Made by a program: the position numbers and the translations under genes. The notes beneath the pieces are model-generated. The model did no database searches and was not told the origin of the DNA. It saw only the letters and a list, made by a program, of their open reading frames with translations. A stretch of 62,123 bases of DNA. Source: Bacteroidales bacterium. GTDB taxonomy: Bacteria; Bacteroidota; Bacteroidia; Bacteroidales; UBA932. This document shows, piece by piece, positions 33,005 through 43,700 of the stretch. Each line of letters begins with the position of its first letter. The first letter of the stretch is position 1. The stretch covers positions 1 through 62,123 of the forward strand of contig JAFRPW010000023.1 in NCBI GenBank assembly GCA_017428945.1. Direction: 5' to 3'.

Positions 33005-34041
33005 TGGCAAAAGTAGTTACCTTCGGCGAAGTGATGCTTCGCCTCTCCACTCCGGGATACCAGCGTTTCTCCCAGGCCCGTCAGTTTGACATCAATTTTG
33101 GCGGTGGTGAAGCCAATGTGGCCGTATCCCTCGCAAACTACGGCGTAGACGCACACTTCGTGACCCGCCTTCCCAAGAACGACATCGCAGCTATGTGCGC
33201 AGCGGAGCTCAGGGGCTTCGGCGTAGACCTTGACGGCGTTGTCTGGGGCGGTGACCGCGTGGGCATCTACTATCTTGAGACCGGCGCCGTTGCACGCGGC
33301 TCCAAGGTTGTTTACGACAGGGCCAACTCCGCAATCGCAGAGATCAAGCCCGGAATGGTAGACTGGCACAAAGTACTGGAAGGCGCCGACTGGTTCCACT
33401 GGACCGGCATCACTCCAGCCCTCTCGCAGGGTGCTGCCGATGCCTGCCTCGAGGCCATCAAGGTTGCCAACGAGATGGGCGTAAAGGTCTCCTGCGACCT
33501 CAACTACCGCAAGAAACTCTGGAAATACGGAAAGAGCGCATCCGAGGTCATGCCCGCCCTGGTGGAAGGCTGCGACCTCATCCTTGGTAACGAGGAAGAC
33601 GCAGAGAAGGAATTCGGCATCAAGCCCGAGGGATTCGACGCAGAGAAGACCGGCGGTGAGATTGACCAGGCCAGCTTCATCAGCGTTTGCCGCCAGCTCA
33701 TGGCAAAGTTCCCCCGCTGCAAGAAGGTTGCCGTAACCCTCCGCGGTTCCATCAACGCAAACCACAACACCTGGGGCGGTATCCTCTACGACGGCAAGAC
33801 CCTCTGGCAGAGCCGCAGGTACGACATCACCCACATCGTAGACCGTGTAGGCGGCGGCGATTCCTTCATGGGCGGCCTCCTCTACGGCCTCATCTCTTAT
33901 CCCACGGATCAGGAAGCCATTGAGTTTGCAGCAGCCGCATCGGCCCTCAAGCACACCATCCTTGGCGACTACAACCGTGTCACCGTAGAAGAAGTGGAAG
34001 CCCTTGTAAAGGGCGGCGGTTCCGGCAGAGTATCACGTTAA
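33004..34041 (+). CDS. kdgK: 2-Keto-3-deoxygluconate kinase
   Basis: A 345-residue PfkB-family sugar kinase that phosphorylates KDG to KDPG in the cytoplasm. It starts MAKVVTFGEVMLRLSTPGYQRF. The GGGEANVAVSLANYG block (about 33-47) and the catalytic/anion-hole motif DRVGGGDSFMGGL (about 281-293, base Asp in GGGDS) are intact. KDG rather than ribose or fructose specificity is inferred from the adjacent KDPG aldolase and the uxa genes in the same locus. Confidence 0.93.
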   Translation: MAKVVTFGEVMLRLSTPGYQRFSQARQFDINFGGGEANVAVSLANYGVDAHFVTRLPKNDIAAMCAAELRGFGVDLDGVVWGGDRVGIYYLETGAVARGSKVVYDRANSAIAEIKPGMVDWHKVLEGADWFHWTGITPALSQGAADACLEAIKVANEMGVKVSCDLNYRKKLWKYGKSASEVMPALVEGCDLILGNEEDAEKEFGIKPEGFDAEKTGGEIDQASFISVCRQLMAKFPRCKKVAVTLRGSINANHNTWGGILYDGKTLWQSRRYDITHIVDRVGGGDSFMGGLLYGLISYPTDQEAIEFAAAASALKHTILGDYNRVTVEEVEALVKGGGSGRVSR

Positions 34042-34053
34042 GCTTTTCCAGAT

Positions 34054-34716
34054 ATGTCAAAGTTCAATAAAATAGATACCATTAATATTATAAGGAATAC
34101 CGGTATCGTTCCCGTTTTCTACAATAAGGATGTAGAGCTCACCAAGAAGGTTGTGAAGGCCTGCTACGACGGCGGCATCCGCGCCTTCGAGTTCACAAAC
34201 CGCGGCGACGGCGCCCACATCGTCTTCAAGGAACTCATTGCCTTTGTGCGTGCAGAGTGCCCCGAGATGGCTCTTGGCGCAGGCACCATCCTGGATGCCC
34301 CCACCGCCGCCCTCTACCTCCAGCTGGGAGCCGATTTCCTGGTATCTCCCTGCTGCGTGGACGAGGTCATCACCATCGCCAACCGCCGCGGCATCCCTTA
34401 CAGCCCCGGCTGCGGTACCGTTACGGAGATTGTTCACGCGCAGGAGCGCGGCTGTGACCTTGTAAAGGTATTCCCTGCAGGCACCGTTGGCGGTCCCGCC
34501 TTCGTGAAGAATATCCTTGCACCCCTTCCTTGGGCCCTTGTGATGTGCACAGGCGCTGTAGAACCCGAGGAAAACAACCTCAAGGCATGGGCAAAGAGCG
34601 GCGTTACCGCTGTGGGCATGGGCTCCAAGCTCTTCCCCAAGGAAGTGGTTGCCGCAGGTGACTGGAAAGCCATTTCCGAGCTCTGCCGCAAATCCCTTGA
34701 ATGGTTCCGTAAATAA
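34054..34716 (+). CDS. kdgA: KDPG / 4-hydroxy-2-oxoglutarate aldolase
   Basis: A 220-residue class I aldolase splitting KDPG to pyruvate and glyceraldehyde-3-phosphate, the last step of the galacturonate pathway. It carries IVPVFYNKDVELTKKVVKAC, FEFTNRG, LGAGTILDA, SPCCVDEVI and the Schiff-base lysine (about 138) in DLVKVFPAG. It lies 12 nt after kdgK. GH28 begins 6 nt after its stop, tying cytoplasmic catabolism and extracellular breakdown into one transcription unit. Confidence 0.93.
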   Translation: MSKFNKIDTINIIRNTGIVPVFYNKDVELTKKVVKACYDGGIRAFEFTNRGDGAHIVFKELIAFVRAECPEMALGAGTILDAPTAALYLQLGADFLVSPCCVDEVITIANRRGIPYSPGCGTVTEIVHAQERGCDLVKVFPAGTVGGPAFVKNILAPLPWALVMCTGAVEPEENNLKAWAKSGVTAVGMGSKLFPKEVVAAGDWKAISELCRKSLEWFRK

Positions 34717-34722
34717 TTGCCG

Positions 34723-36150
34723 ATGAGACTCCTTAAGCCCCTCGCCATCCTGGCAGTCTGCATAGCAGCATTGTCCTGTGGGAAAAAGCAGGATATTCCT
34801 CTTCCCAGGATCCCATCCTACACCGTAACTCTTACGGACTTTGGTGCCGTAGGTGACGGCGTCACGGACAACACCCAGGCCTTTGCCAAGGCCATGCAGG
34901 CCCTTTCAGACAAGGGCGGAGGCAAGCTGGTGGTCCCGGACGGCATCTGGCTCAGCGGCCCCATCGGCCTCAAGAGCCATACCGAGCTGCATCTTGAGGA
35001 CAACGCCATCATAGTGTTCTCCACCGACCAGGACCTTTATCCCATCATCGACACCAACTTTGAGGGTCTGGATGTAAGGCGCTGCCTATCACCCCTTTAT
35101 GCCGACGGTGAAACCGATATCGCCATCACCGGCAAGGGCATCATCGACGGCAACGGCGCAGCCTGGCGCGAACTCAAGCGCAGAAAGGTGGGGGACGATA
35201 CCTGGAAAGCCATGACCAAGGGCCACGGCGTCCTCTCCGACGATGGTTCCGTCTGGTATCCGGACGAAGGCTACAAGCGCGCCCGCCTCACCGCAGGCAG
35301 CCTCAACTACCAGGACCAGAGCCTCCCGGAAGATGAGATAAAGACCTTCCTCCGCCCGGTAATGGTGTCCCTCAAAAACTGCGAGAGGGTGCTCCTGAGG
35401 GAAGCCACTTTCCAGAATTCAGCCTGCTGGAACATCCACCCGCTGTGGTGCAAGGATGTCACCATAAAGGACATCACGGTCCGCAATCCCCACTACTCCA
35501 CCAACGGCGACGGCATTGACATCGAGGCCTGCGAGAACGTGCTTCTCACCGGTTCCTCCTTCGACGTAGGGGACGATGCCATCTGTATCAAGTCCGGAAA
35601 GGACGCCGACGGCCGCCGTCATGCCCGCAAGTGCCGTAACCTCACAATCCTGGACTGCACCGTCTACCACGGTCACGGCGGCTTCGTGATTGGCTCCGAG
35701 ATGAGCGGGGGAGTGGAGAACATCCTTGTCAAGGGCTGCCGATTCATGGGAACGGACGTTGGTCTCCGCTTCAAGAGCACCCGCGGCCGCGGCGGTCTTG
35801 TAAGGAACATCGTCTGCGAGGATATCTATATGAAAGACATTGTTGCAGAGGCTGTTACCTTCAACCTCTACTATGCGGGCGTAGCCTCTACGGAAAGGGC
35901 CGATGCCGGTGAAACCCAGCCGGACCTTCCCCCCGTGGACGAAACCACCCCCGAGTTCCGCGACATGAGCTTCAGCGGCATAGTCTGCTCCGGCGCAAAG
36001 CAGGCCATCTACATCAACGGCCTTCCCGAGCTCCCGCTTAGGAACGTCTCCTTCAAGGACTGCACCTTCACCGCAAAGAAAGGCCTTGAGATGCACAATG
36101 CAGAGAACGTCACCTTTGACGATGTAACAATTAACGGAGAAAAGATATGA
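34723..36150 (+). CDS. GH28 polygalacturonase-type hydrolase, lipoprotein
   Basis: A 475-residue protein starting at ATG 34723 (MRLLKPLAILAVCIAALSCGKK), lipobox ALSC (Cys19 or nearby). TDFGAVGDGVTDNTQAF opens the right-handed beta-helix. GH28 motifs are STNGDGIDIEACENV, VGDDAICIKSGKD, GHGGFVIGSEMSGG and LRFKSTRGRGG, with the catalytic Asp triad in NGDGID and GDDA. It cleaves alpha-1,4-galacturonosyl bonds of demethylated pectin, exo or endo not decidable. Its stop overlaps the next start (ATGA). Confidence 0.93.
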   Translation: MRLLKPLAILAVCIAALSCGKKQDIPLPRIPSYTVTLTDFGAVGDGVTDNTQAFAKAMQALSDKGGGKLVVPDGIWLSGPIGLKSHTELHLEDNAIIVFSTDQDLYPIIDTNFEGLDVRRCLSPLYADGETDIAITGKGIIDGNGAAWRELKRRKVGDDTWKAMTKGHGVLSDDGSVWYPDEGYKRARLTAGSLNYQDQSLPEDEIKTFLRPVMVSLKNCERVLLREATFQNSACWNIHPLWCKDVTIKDITVRNPHYSTNGDGIDIEACENVLLTGSSFDVGDDAICIKSGKDADGRRHARKCRNLTILDCTVYHGHGGFVIGSEMSGGVENILVKGCRFMGTDVGLRFKSTRGRGGLVRNIVCEDIYMKDIVAEAVTFNLYYAGVASTERADAGETQPDLPPVDETTPEFRDMSFSGIVCSGAKQAIYINGLPELPLRNVSFKDCTFTAKKGLEMHNAENVTFDDVTINGEKI

Positions 36151-37766
36151 TCCTTTCCATCATAGCTGCCGCCATGTTCACCATCCACCTGATGGGGGAC
36201 AGCACAATGGCAGAAAAGGACCTCCCCAAAGCCGGGGAAGAACGCGGCTGGGGCATGATGTTCCAGAACTACCTTGACAGCGATGTTAAAGTAATCAATT
36301 ACGCCCAGAACGGCCGAAGCACCAAGAGCTTCAGGGACCTTGGCCTCTGGGACAAGGTTTACGCCGCAGTTAAACCCGGGGACTATGTTTTCATCCAGTT
36401 TGGCCACAACGACACCAAGGAGGACGATCCCGCCCGTTATGCTCCCGCATGGGGCGCCTATCAGGACAACCTCCGCGTATTCATCGACGGTGTGCGTGAA
36501 AAAGGCGGCACCCCCGTGCTCCTGACCCCCATCGCCCGCCGCTGGTTCAAGGAGGGCAAGCTGGACAGGAACTGCCACACTGACTATCCTGCAGCCATGC
36601 AGGCCGTAGCTGCGGAAAAGGGAGTCACTTGCCTGGACATGACCACCCCCACCCTTGACTGGATAGAATCCCTTGGCGACGAAGCCTCCAAGGCTTACTT
36701 CATGATTTCCACCGGCAAGAACGACAACACCCACCTGGTGCCCGCCGGAGCCCGCAAGGTTACGGAGATGGTCTGCGACAAGATAAGGCAGCAGCTCCCG
36801 GAGATTGCAAAGCACCTCCAGTACTACCACTTTGTTGTTTCCGCCGACGGCCACGGGGATTTCAAGACCGTGCAGGAAGCCATTAACGCCTGCCCGGACT
36901 ACAGCCATGCGGAGATTACCCGCATCCTGGTGCGCAAGGGAACCTACAAGGAGCAGGTCATCATCCCTCACAGCAAGTTCCGCCTTTATATTAAAGGTGA
37001 GGAAGCCCGCGGCACCGTGATAACCTATGACAAGTACGCAAAGGCCACCTGGCCCGGCAGGGATTTCGCCGTGGGAACAAGCGGAAGCGCATCGGTCTAC
37101 ATCCACTCCAGCTATGTCACCTTCGAGGACATCACCTTCGAGAACTCCTCCGGAGAAGGCAAGGAGATTGCCCAGGCCGTTGCCGTCTTCACGGACGGGG
37201 ACTTCCTCTTCTTCAACCGCTGCCGCTTCATAGGCAACCAGGATACCCTGTACACATACGGAAGGTTCGGAAAGGAAGGCGGAATCAAGCGCAACTACTA
37301 CAAGGACTGCTACATAGAGGGCACTACGGACTTCATCTTCGGCCCCAGCATATGCTACTTCGAGGGCTGCCACATCCACTCCAAGAAGAACTCCTACGTA
37401 ACCGCCGCCTCCACCCTCAAGGGCCAGAAGTACGGCTACGTTTTCCATAACTGCAAGCTCACCGCCGATCCCGGAATAGATAAGGTATACCTTGGCCGTC
37501 CCTGGGGTGCCTACGCCAAGACGGTCTTCATCGACTGCTTCCTGGACGGGCATATCGTCCCCGAGGGCTGGCACGACTGGGAGAAGGAAGGAAAGCCGGA
37601 TACCAGGAAGAACTCCTTTTACGGAGAGTCCGGAAACTACGGCCCAGGCGCCCGCGGACCCCGTGTGAAGTGGGCCCACAAGATCAAGGCAAAGAACTAT
37701 ACCTTCGAAAAGGTCATGTACCAGAAGGAAGACGGCATCAAATGGGATCCATACAACAACAAATGA
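36147..37766 (+). CDS. CE12 acetylesterase - CE8 pectin methylesterase fusion
   Basis: A 539-residue two-domain esterase. A short signal (MILSIIAAAMFTIHL) precedes a rhamnogalacturonan-acetylesterase-like SGNH domain (about 15-225): GDSTM with nucleophile Ser19, GRSTKSF, FGHND, and DNTHL (about 193-197) with the Asp/His pair. After LQYYHFVVSADGHGDFKTVQEAI comes a CE8 pectinesterase beta-helix (about 228-539): AQAVAVF, GNQDTLY, TTDFIFG and YLGRPWGAY. One protein would remove both acetyl and methyl groups from pectin so that GH28 and PL1 can cut. It overlaps neighbours on both sides by 4 nt. Confidence 0.93.
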   Translation: MILSIIAAAMFTIHLMGDSTMAEKDLPKAGEERGWGMMFQNYLDSDVKVINYAQNGRSTKSFRDLGLWDKVYAAVKPGDYVFIQFGHNDTKEDDPARYAPAWGAYQDNLRVFIDGVREKGGTPVLLTPIARRWFKEGKLDRNCHTDYPAAMQAVAAEKGVTCLDMTTPTLDWIESLGDEASKAYFMISTGKNDNTHLVPAGARKVTEMVCDKIRQQLPEIAKHLQYYHFVVSADGHGDFKTVQEAINACPDYSHAEITRILVRKGTYKEQVIIPHSKFRLYIKGEEARGTVITYDKYAKATWPGRDFAVGTSGSASVYIHSSYVTFEDITFENSSGEGKEIAQAVAVFTDGDFLFFNRCRFIGNQDTLYTYGRFGKEGGIKRNYYKDCYIEGTTDFIFGPSICYFEGCHIHSKKNSYVTAASTLKGQKYGYVFHNCKLTADPGIDKVYLGRPWGAYAKTVFIDCFLDGHIVPEGWHDWEKEGKPDTRKNSFYGESGNYGPGARGPRVKWAHKIKAKNYTFEKVMYQKEDGIKWDPYNNK

Positions 37767-38923
37767 GAAAGAGCGCACTTATACTCTTGGCAGCCCTGAC
37801 CGCATGCACGGCCAAGGCTCCGCTGTCCCTGGAAGTTGTCCGCAGCGAGATGGCCCGTAACCCCGAGGCCAGCTACATAGACGGCCAGGAAGGCAGGCTC
37901 AAATGGAACTACACCACCGGCCTTGAACTCAAGGCCATGCTGGATGCGGCTCCGGAAGAGACCCTGGACTACGTAGATGCCTGGTACGATGCCATCATCG
38001 ACAGCACCGGCAACATCTTCAAGTACAGGAAGGAGAACTTCTCCCTGGACCACATCTGCCCCGGACGCACTCTTTTCCAGCTGTACGACATCACCGGAAA
38101 AGAGAAGTACCGCGCAGCCATGGACACGCTTTACGCCCAGCTTTGGGAGCAGCCCCGTACCCCGGAAGGCGGCTTCTGGCACAAGAAGGTTTACCCTGAC
38201 CAGATGTGGCTGGACGGCCTTTACATGGCCGAGCCCTTCTACGCAGAGTACACCGTCCGCTACGTGACTGATTCCCTGGAAATGGCGGAGAATTTTGCCG
38301 ATATCGCTTACCAGTTCGGCCTTGTCTTCGACGCCACCTTCGACACCGAGACCGGTCTTCTGCGCCACGCCTGGGACTCATCCCGCGAGATGTTCTGGTC
38401 CGATGAGGTCACCGGCCAGAGCGCCCACGCCTGGGGCCGCGCCATGGGCTGGTATGCAATGGCACTTGTGGACGTGATAGAGATCATGCCCTCCGGCGAG
38501 GAGCACGACGAGCTTGTCCGCATCCTGAACCGCGTCTTTGACCCTCTTCCCCTTTATGCCGATGCCCAGACGGGCATGTGGTACCAGGTGCTGGACCGTC
38601 CCTACGAGGAAGGCAACTACCTGGAGGCCACATGCAGCGCAATGTTCACCTACGCGCTCCTGAAGGGAACGCGCCTGGGCGTCCTGGAAGGCTTCACCCA
38701 GGAAGACGCCGTAACCCGTTACAATGAGCTTCTGGACACCTTTGTGCGCCGCAATTCAGACGGTCTCATAGACCTTGAATCCTGCTGCGAGGTAGCAGGG
38801 CTTGGCGGCAAGCAGAACAGGGCGGGGGACTACGATTACTATATCAGCGAGCCCGTCCGTTCCAACGACCCCAAGGGAATCGGCCCCCTCATCTGGGCGG
38901 CTCTTGAGTTTGAGAGAATATGA
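37763..38923 (+). CDS. GH105 unsaturated rhamnogalacturonyl/galacturonyl hydrolase
   Basis: A 386-residue lipoprotein starting at ATG 37763 (MRKSALILLAALTAC, Cys15). The (alpha/alpha)6-barrel motifs are DHICPGRTLFQLYD, MWLDGLYMAEPF, SAHAWGRAMGWYAMALVDV and SDGLIDLESCCEVAGLGG. It removes the 4,5-unsaturated uronic acid left at the non-reducing end by pectin lyases. The upstream frame extension lies inside the CE12-CE8 gene. Start and stop both overlap neighbours by 4 nt. Confidence 0.92.
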   Translation: MRKSALILLAALTACTAKAPLSLEVVRSEMARNPEASYIDGQEGRLKWNYTTGLELKAMLDAAPEETLDYVDAWYDAIIDSTGNIFKYRKENFSLDHICPGRTLFQLYDITGKEKYRAAMDTLYAQLWEQPRTPEGGFWHKKVYPDQMWLDGLYMAEPFYAEYTVRYVTDSLEMAENFADIAYQFGLVFDATFDTETGLLRHAWDSSREMFWSDEVTGQSAHAWGRAMGWYAMALVDVIEIMPSGEEHDELVRILNRVFDPLPLYADAQTGMWYQVLDRPYEEGNYLEATCSAMFTYALLKGTRLGVLEGFTQEDAVTRYNELLDTFVRRNSDGLIDLESCCEVAGLGGKQNRAGDYDYYISEPVRSNDPKGIGPLIWAALEFERI

Positions 38924-40767
38924 AAAAATACCTTAATATAATCATTGCAGCCCTCGCAGTGTCCTGCTGCGGAGGAAGCGGTACGGAAAAAGAGGAGGAT
39001 ACCGGTAATCCTTCAGCACCTACCGGGCTCATGCTGCATTCTTCTTCCGAGAGCAGTCTCACCTTCCAGTGGGACAATATGGCCGCGGCAACACAATATG
39101 AATGGACACTTACATGTGAGTCAAGTACCGTGGACAGCGGCAATACAAAGAGCCGCAACGTTACCGTAGACAATCTGGAGAAGGATACGGAATACGTTTT
39201 CACTGTCCTTAGCGTGGGCTCCGACGGATACAAGTCCCAGCCTTCATCCATTACTGCCAAAACTGAAGGTGACACCACAACTCCCGTGGATCCTCCCGTG
39301 AATCCGCCGGTGAGCAGCATCGCTTATGCGGATTATCTGATTTCCCAGGCTGAGGACCAGGACGGAAGCGCACTGGCTTTCCCGGGGGCGCAGGGCGGTG
39401 GTATGTTCACCACCGGAGGCCGTGGTGGGAAAGTATATCATGTGACAAACCTTAACGACAGCGGTGATGGCTCGCTGCGCTGGGCAATAGGCCAAAGTGG
39501 TATCAGGACCATCGTATTCGACGTTGCCGGCCTCATCGAACTCCAGAGTACTCTGGTAATCAAGAACGGCGACGTAACCATTGCCGGCCAGACCGCTCCC
39601 GGTGACGGTATCTGCCTCAAGAACTACACCTTCCGCATCAACGCCTCCAATGTGATAGTACGCTATATCCGCTGCCGCATGGGTGACGAGAAGAAGACCG
39701 AGGACGATGCCATGCAGGTGATGGATCACGATGACGACAAATTCAACAACATAATAATAGACCACTGTTCCGTGAGTTGGAGCACCGACGAGTGCGCATC
39801 GTTCTACGGAATGAAGAATTTCACTTTCTCCTGGAATATTGTTTCCGAGAGTCTGCGCATTTCTGTCCATGGTAAAGGAAACCATGGCTACGGAGGTATC
39901 TGGGGCGGCAACAACGCCACCTATCACCACAATCTCCTCGCTCATCATGACAGCCGCAATCCGCGTCTGGATCACGACTATGTCTCCACCCAGAAAGGCC
40001 CGGTGAGCGTAATCAACAATGTGGTCTACAACTGGAGCGGAGACTCATGCTACGGCGGGGAGAGCTCCAACAAGAGCGGTTCCGACTACCGCAAATACAA
40101 CTTTGTGGGCAATTACTACAGGCCCGGTCCGGCAACTCCTTCAAACCGTCACAGGCTCCTGAATCCCACAACCTCCTGCAGTAACTGCGGCGGCACCATC
40201 ATCCCCGGTCACTTCTATATGACAGGCAACGTGCTCCACGGCAACAGCGGCGTTACCGCCGACAACTGGACAGGGACCACCGCATCGGCTGAGGTAATCG
40301 AGCAGATTAAGGCTAATGAGATGTTCCTCTATGCCGCAAATCCCACCAGAATTGCCATTCAGAGCGCCCAGAATGCATACAATTCCGTAATTGCATACGC
40401 CGGAGCAAGCCTTGTGCGTGACCGTATAGACAAGAGAGTCTCCAACGAGGCCGCCATCGGCTCCACCACGTACACCGGCAGCAAGGGCGGCACCAAGGGC
40501 CTCATCGACACCCAGACGGATGTGGGCGGCTGGCCGGAATACACTGCCACCGACGACCAGAAAGCCCAGGTGACAGACAGCGACGGGGACGGCATGCCCG
40601 ACTGGTTCGAGGATGCAGCTGGATTGGACAAGTCCAAAGCTGCTGATGGCGCCCAAAAGACAATAGATACCAAGGGCCGCTATACCAACCTGGAAATGTA
40701 CCTCCACTATCTTGTCCGTGAGATAACACGTGATCAGAACACAGATGGAACATATACAATACTCTAA
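38920..40767 (+). CDS. PL1-type pectate lyase with N-terminal Fn3 domain, lipoprotein
   Basis: A 615-residue protein. Lipobox VSCC gives a surface lipoprotein. An Fn3 domain (about 30-115, APTGLMLHSSSESSLTFQW) is followed by a Pro/Thr linker and a right-handed beta-helix: AFPGAQGGGMFTTGGRGGKVYHVTNLNDSGDGSLRWAI, DHCSVSWSTDECASFYG, HHNLLAHHDSRNPRLDHD. These are features of Bacteroidetes PL1 (PF18884-like) lyases that act by Ca2+-dependent beta-elimination. It ends with a DSDGDGMPDWFE dockerin/thrombospondin-like calcium loop (about 570-590). The Fn3 matches that of the CE8 protein at 59904. Confidence 0.9.
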   Translation: MKKYLNIIIAALAVSCCGGSGTEKEEDTGNPSAPTGLMLHSSSESSLTFQWDNMAAATQYEWTLTCESSTVDSGNTKSRNVTVDNLEKDTEYVFTVLSVGSDGYKSQPSSITAKTEGDTTTPVDPPVNPPVSSIAYADYLISQAEDQDGSALAFPGAQGGGMFTTGGRGGKVYHVTNLNDSGDGSLRWAIGQSGIRTIVFDVAGLIELQSTLVIKNGDVTIAGQTAPGDGICLKNYTFRINASNVIVRYIRCRMGDEKKTEDDAMQVMDHDDDKFNNIIIDHCSVSWSTDECASFYGMKNFTFSWNIVSESLRISVHGKGNHGYGGIWGGNNATYHHNLLAHHDSRNPRLDHDYVSTQKGPVSVINNVVYNWSGDSCYGGESSNKSGSDYRKYNFVGNYYRPGPATPSNRHRLLNPTTSCSNCGGTIIPGHFYMTGNVLHGNSGVTADNWTGTTASAEVIEQIKANEMFLYAANPTRIAIQSAQNAYNSVIAYAGASLVRDRIDKRVSNEAAIGSTTYTGSKGGTKGLIDTQTDVGGWPEYTATDDQKAQVTDSDGDGMPDWFEDAAGLDKSKAADGAQKTIDTKGRYTNLEMYLHYLVREITRDQNTDGTYTIL

Positions 40768-40797
40768 TATTAACCATTAACTAACAAACCAGATCCA

Positions 40798-43700
40798 ATG
40801 AAAGCAAAGAAATTAATTCTTGCGCTGCTCGGAATGGTAACGGCAGTTACCCTGTCGGCCCAGACCACAATCAGTGGTATCGTGACCGATGAAAACGGCG
40901 AACCCCTCATCGGGGCGGGCGTCGTGGTAGAGGGCACCACTACCGGAACCATCACCGGCATTGACGGTGACTATGTTCTCACCGTCCCAGCATCTGCAGT
41001 GAACCTGGTGTTCTCCTTCATCGGCCTGTCCGATCAGGTTGTTCCCATCAATGGGCAGACTAAGATCGACGTGGTCTTGAAGACGGACAGCACCTTCCTG
41101 GATGAAGTGGTCGTTGTAGGTTACGCTACTGTCAAGCGCCGTGACCTCCTTGGCTCCGTATCATCCGTGGGAAGCGACAAACTCGCAGAACAGCCTGTAA
41201 CAACTGTAAGCCAGGCCCTTACCGGAAAGATGGCCGGCGTTTCCGTGGTCACCACCGAAGGCGACCCCGACGCTGACATCAAGATCCGCGTCCGCGGCGG
41301 CGGCTCCATCACCCAGGACAGCAGTCCTCTGTACATCGTGGACGGCTTCCCCGTGGAGTCCATCAACGACATCCCTTCGTCCGAGATCCAGTCCATCGAC
41401 GTTCTCAAGGATGCTTTCTCAACCGCCATCTACGGTTCACGTGGAGCAAACGGCGTTGTTATCGTTACCACCAAGAGCGCTGATAAAGGCCAGAAGATTT
41501 CCGTCAAGTTCAATTCCTATTATGGCACCAAGAAGATGGCCAACGCAGATGCCATCGTGGCTATGGATCCCGAGAACTTCGTGAAGTTCCAGTACGAACT
41601 TGGAGTTATCCGTGACAACCTCAATTCCTACTACAACCCTTACTTCGGTACATTCGCAGACATAGACATGTACACCGGCATGAAGGGGAACAACTGGATT
41701 AATCAGGTTTTCGGACATACTGGCAGCACCCTTTCCACGGACTTCTCCGTATCCGGTGCCGGCGACAAGGTGAACTGGACCCTTGGTTACGCCCACATGG
41801 GCGACCAGGCCATCATGTCCGGTTCCACCTATACCCGTGACAACCTCAACTTCAAGGCCAACTTCAAGACCTCGGAGAATACGTCCATCGACGCAAATGT
41901 CCGTTATTCCCGCGTGAATGTGCGCGGCGGCGGTGCCAACGGCATCAACGATACCGGTACCACTTCCGGCAACGGCCGTCTCAAACACTCCGTGAGCTAC
42001 ACTCCCATCCCCCTGCAGTCCACAATCCAGGGCGTAGATGAAGAGCAGGATTACGGAGACAACGCCCCGCCGCTCCAGTCCGTGGCCGACAACGACTCCC
42101 GTCGTATCCGCACCACCTGGAACGCCAATACGGCTTTCAACTGGAAGATAAAGGAAGGTCTCACCCTCAAGGTTGAAGGCGGCCTTGAGAAATACTCCCA
42201 GACCGATGACCGTTTCTACGGCATGACCACTTACTATGTGGCCAACAACTCCACGGACAAGACGGGCGTCTCCAACCAGCACAAGGAAGCCTTCCGCACC
42301 AAATACCGTAATACGAACACCCTCAATTACGATTTTGCGGAAATCCTCAACAATGAGGACATTAGCCTGACTCTCCTCCTAGGTGAGGAAATGACCATCA
42401 CCAAGAGCAACACTCTCACCAGCATGGTGGACGGTCTTAATCCTTCATACGATGCACTGATGGCCTGGAATTTCATGTCTTCCGGCACTCCTGCATCCGT
42501 TAACAATTACTTCAACCCGGACGACAAGCTCCTCTCCTTCTTCGGCCGTGTCAATTACGACTACAAGCACAAGTATTCCGTGGGCGGAACGCTCCGTGCC
42601 GACGGCAGCTCCAAGTTCTCACGCGGAAACCGCTGGGGTCTGTTCCCCTCCGCCGCTGTGTCCTGGACCATCTCCAACGAGGAATGGATGGAGGCCAGCT
42701 CCGAATGGCTTGACCAGCTCAAGCTCCGCTACAGCTTTGGTACCGCCGGTAACAACAATATCCCTTCCGGACAGATAGTGAAGCAGTACGGCGCCACCAC
42801 TACCGCATGGTTGAGCCAGAGCTCCAATTACTGGATGGCCGGTAAGATAATGAACAATCCGGACCTCACATGGGAGACCACCATCACCCATAACGTAGGT
42901 CTTGACTTCTCATATTACAAGGGCAAGCTCACCGGCAGCATCGAGGTTTACCAGAACGATACCAAGGACCTCCTCATCAACTTCCCCATCACGGGCTCCG
43001 GCTATGACAGCCAGTACCGCAACCTGGGTTCCACCCGCAACCGCGGTGCGGAACTCACGCTGAACGCCCCTCTGGTGCAGAAGAAGGACTTCTCCCTGCA
43101 GATAGGCGGAAACATCGCCTATAACAAGAACGTGGTTACCAACCTGGGCGGCCTTGACAAGATCACCGCACAGTCATACTGGGCCTCCACTGAAATTGGT
43201 GACGACTATGTGGTCCAGGTGGGTCAGCCTCTGGGCAACATGTACGGCTACATCAGTGACGGCATGTACACCACCGACGACTTCAACTGGGACGGTTCCA
43301 AGTGGGTCCTCAAGGACGGCGTGGTAGACTGCTCTTCCATCATTGGAGCCACCTACATGATGCCCGGCGCTCCCAAGTACAAGGACCTCACCGGCGGCAA
43401 GGACGAGAACGGAAACCCCATTCCTGACGGAAAGGTGACCGTTGCGGACCGCACCGTCATAGGCAACGCCAGCCCGGACTTCACCGGCGGTTTCAACCTG
43501 TCCGGTTACTACAAGGGCATCGACTTCGGAGCCAACTTCAACTTCATGATAGGCAACCAGGTTTACAACGCCAACAAGATAGAGTTTACCAGCTCCCGCA
43601 AGTTCTCCAACCGCAACCTCCAGAACCTTATGGACGTGGACAAGCGCTGGACCAACATAGACTGGGAAACCGGCGAGCTCATCACCGATGCCGACAAACT

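Noticed and set aside
36009-37778. A 589-codon minus-strand frame opposite the CE12-CE8 gene
   Set aside because: Both catalytic domains on the plus strand are intact and coupled to neighbours. The antisense frame has no signal or motif.
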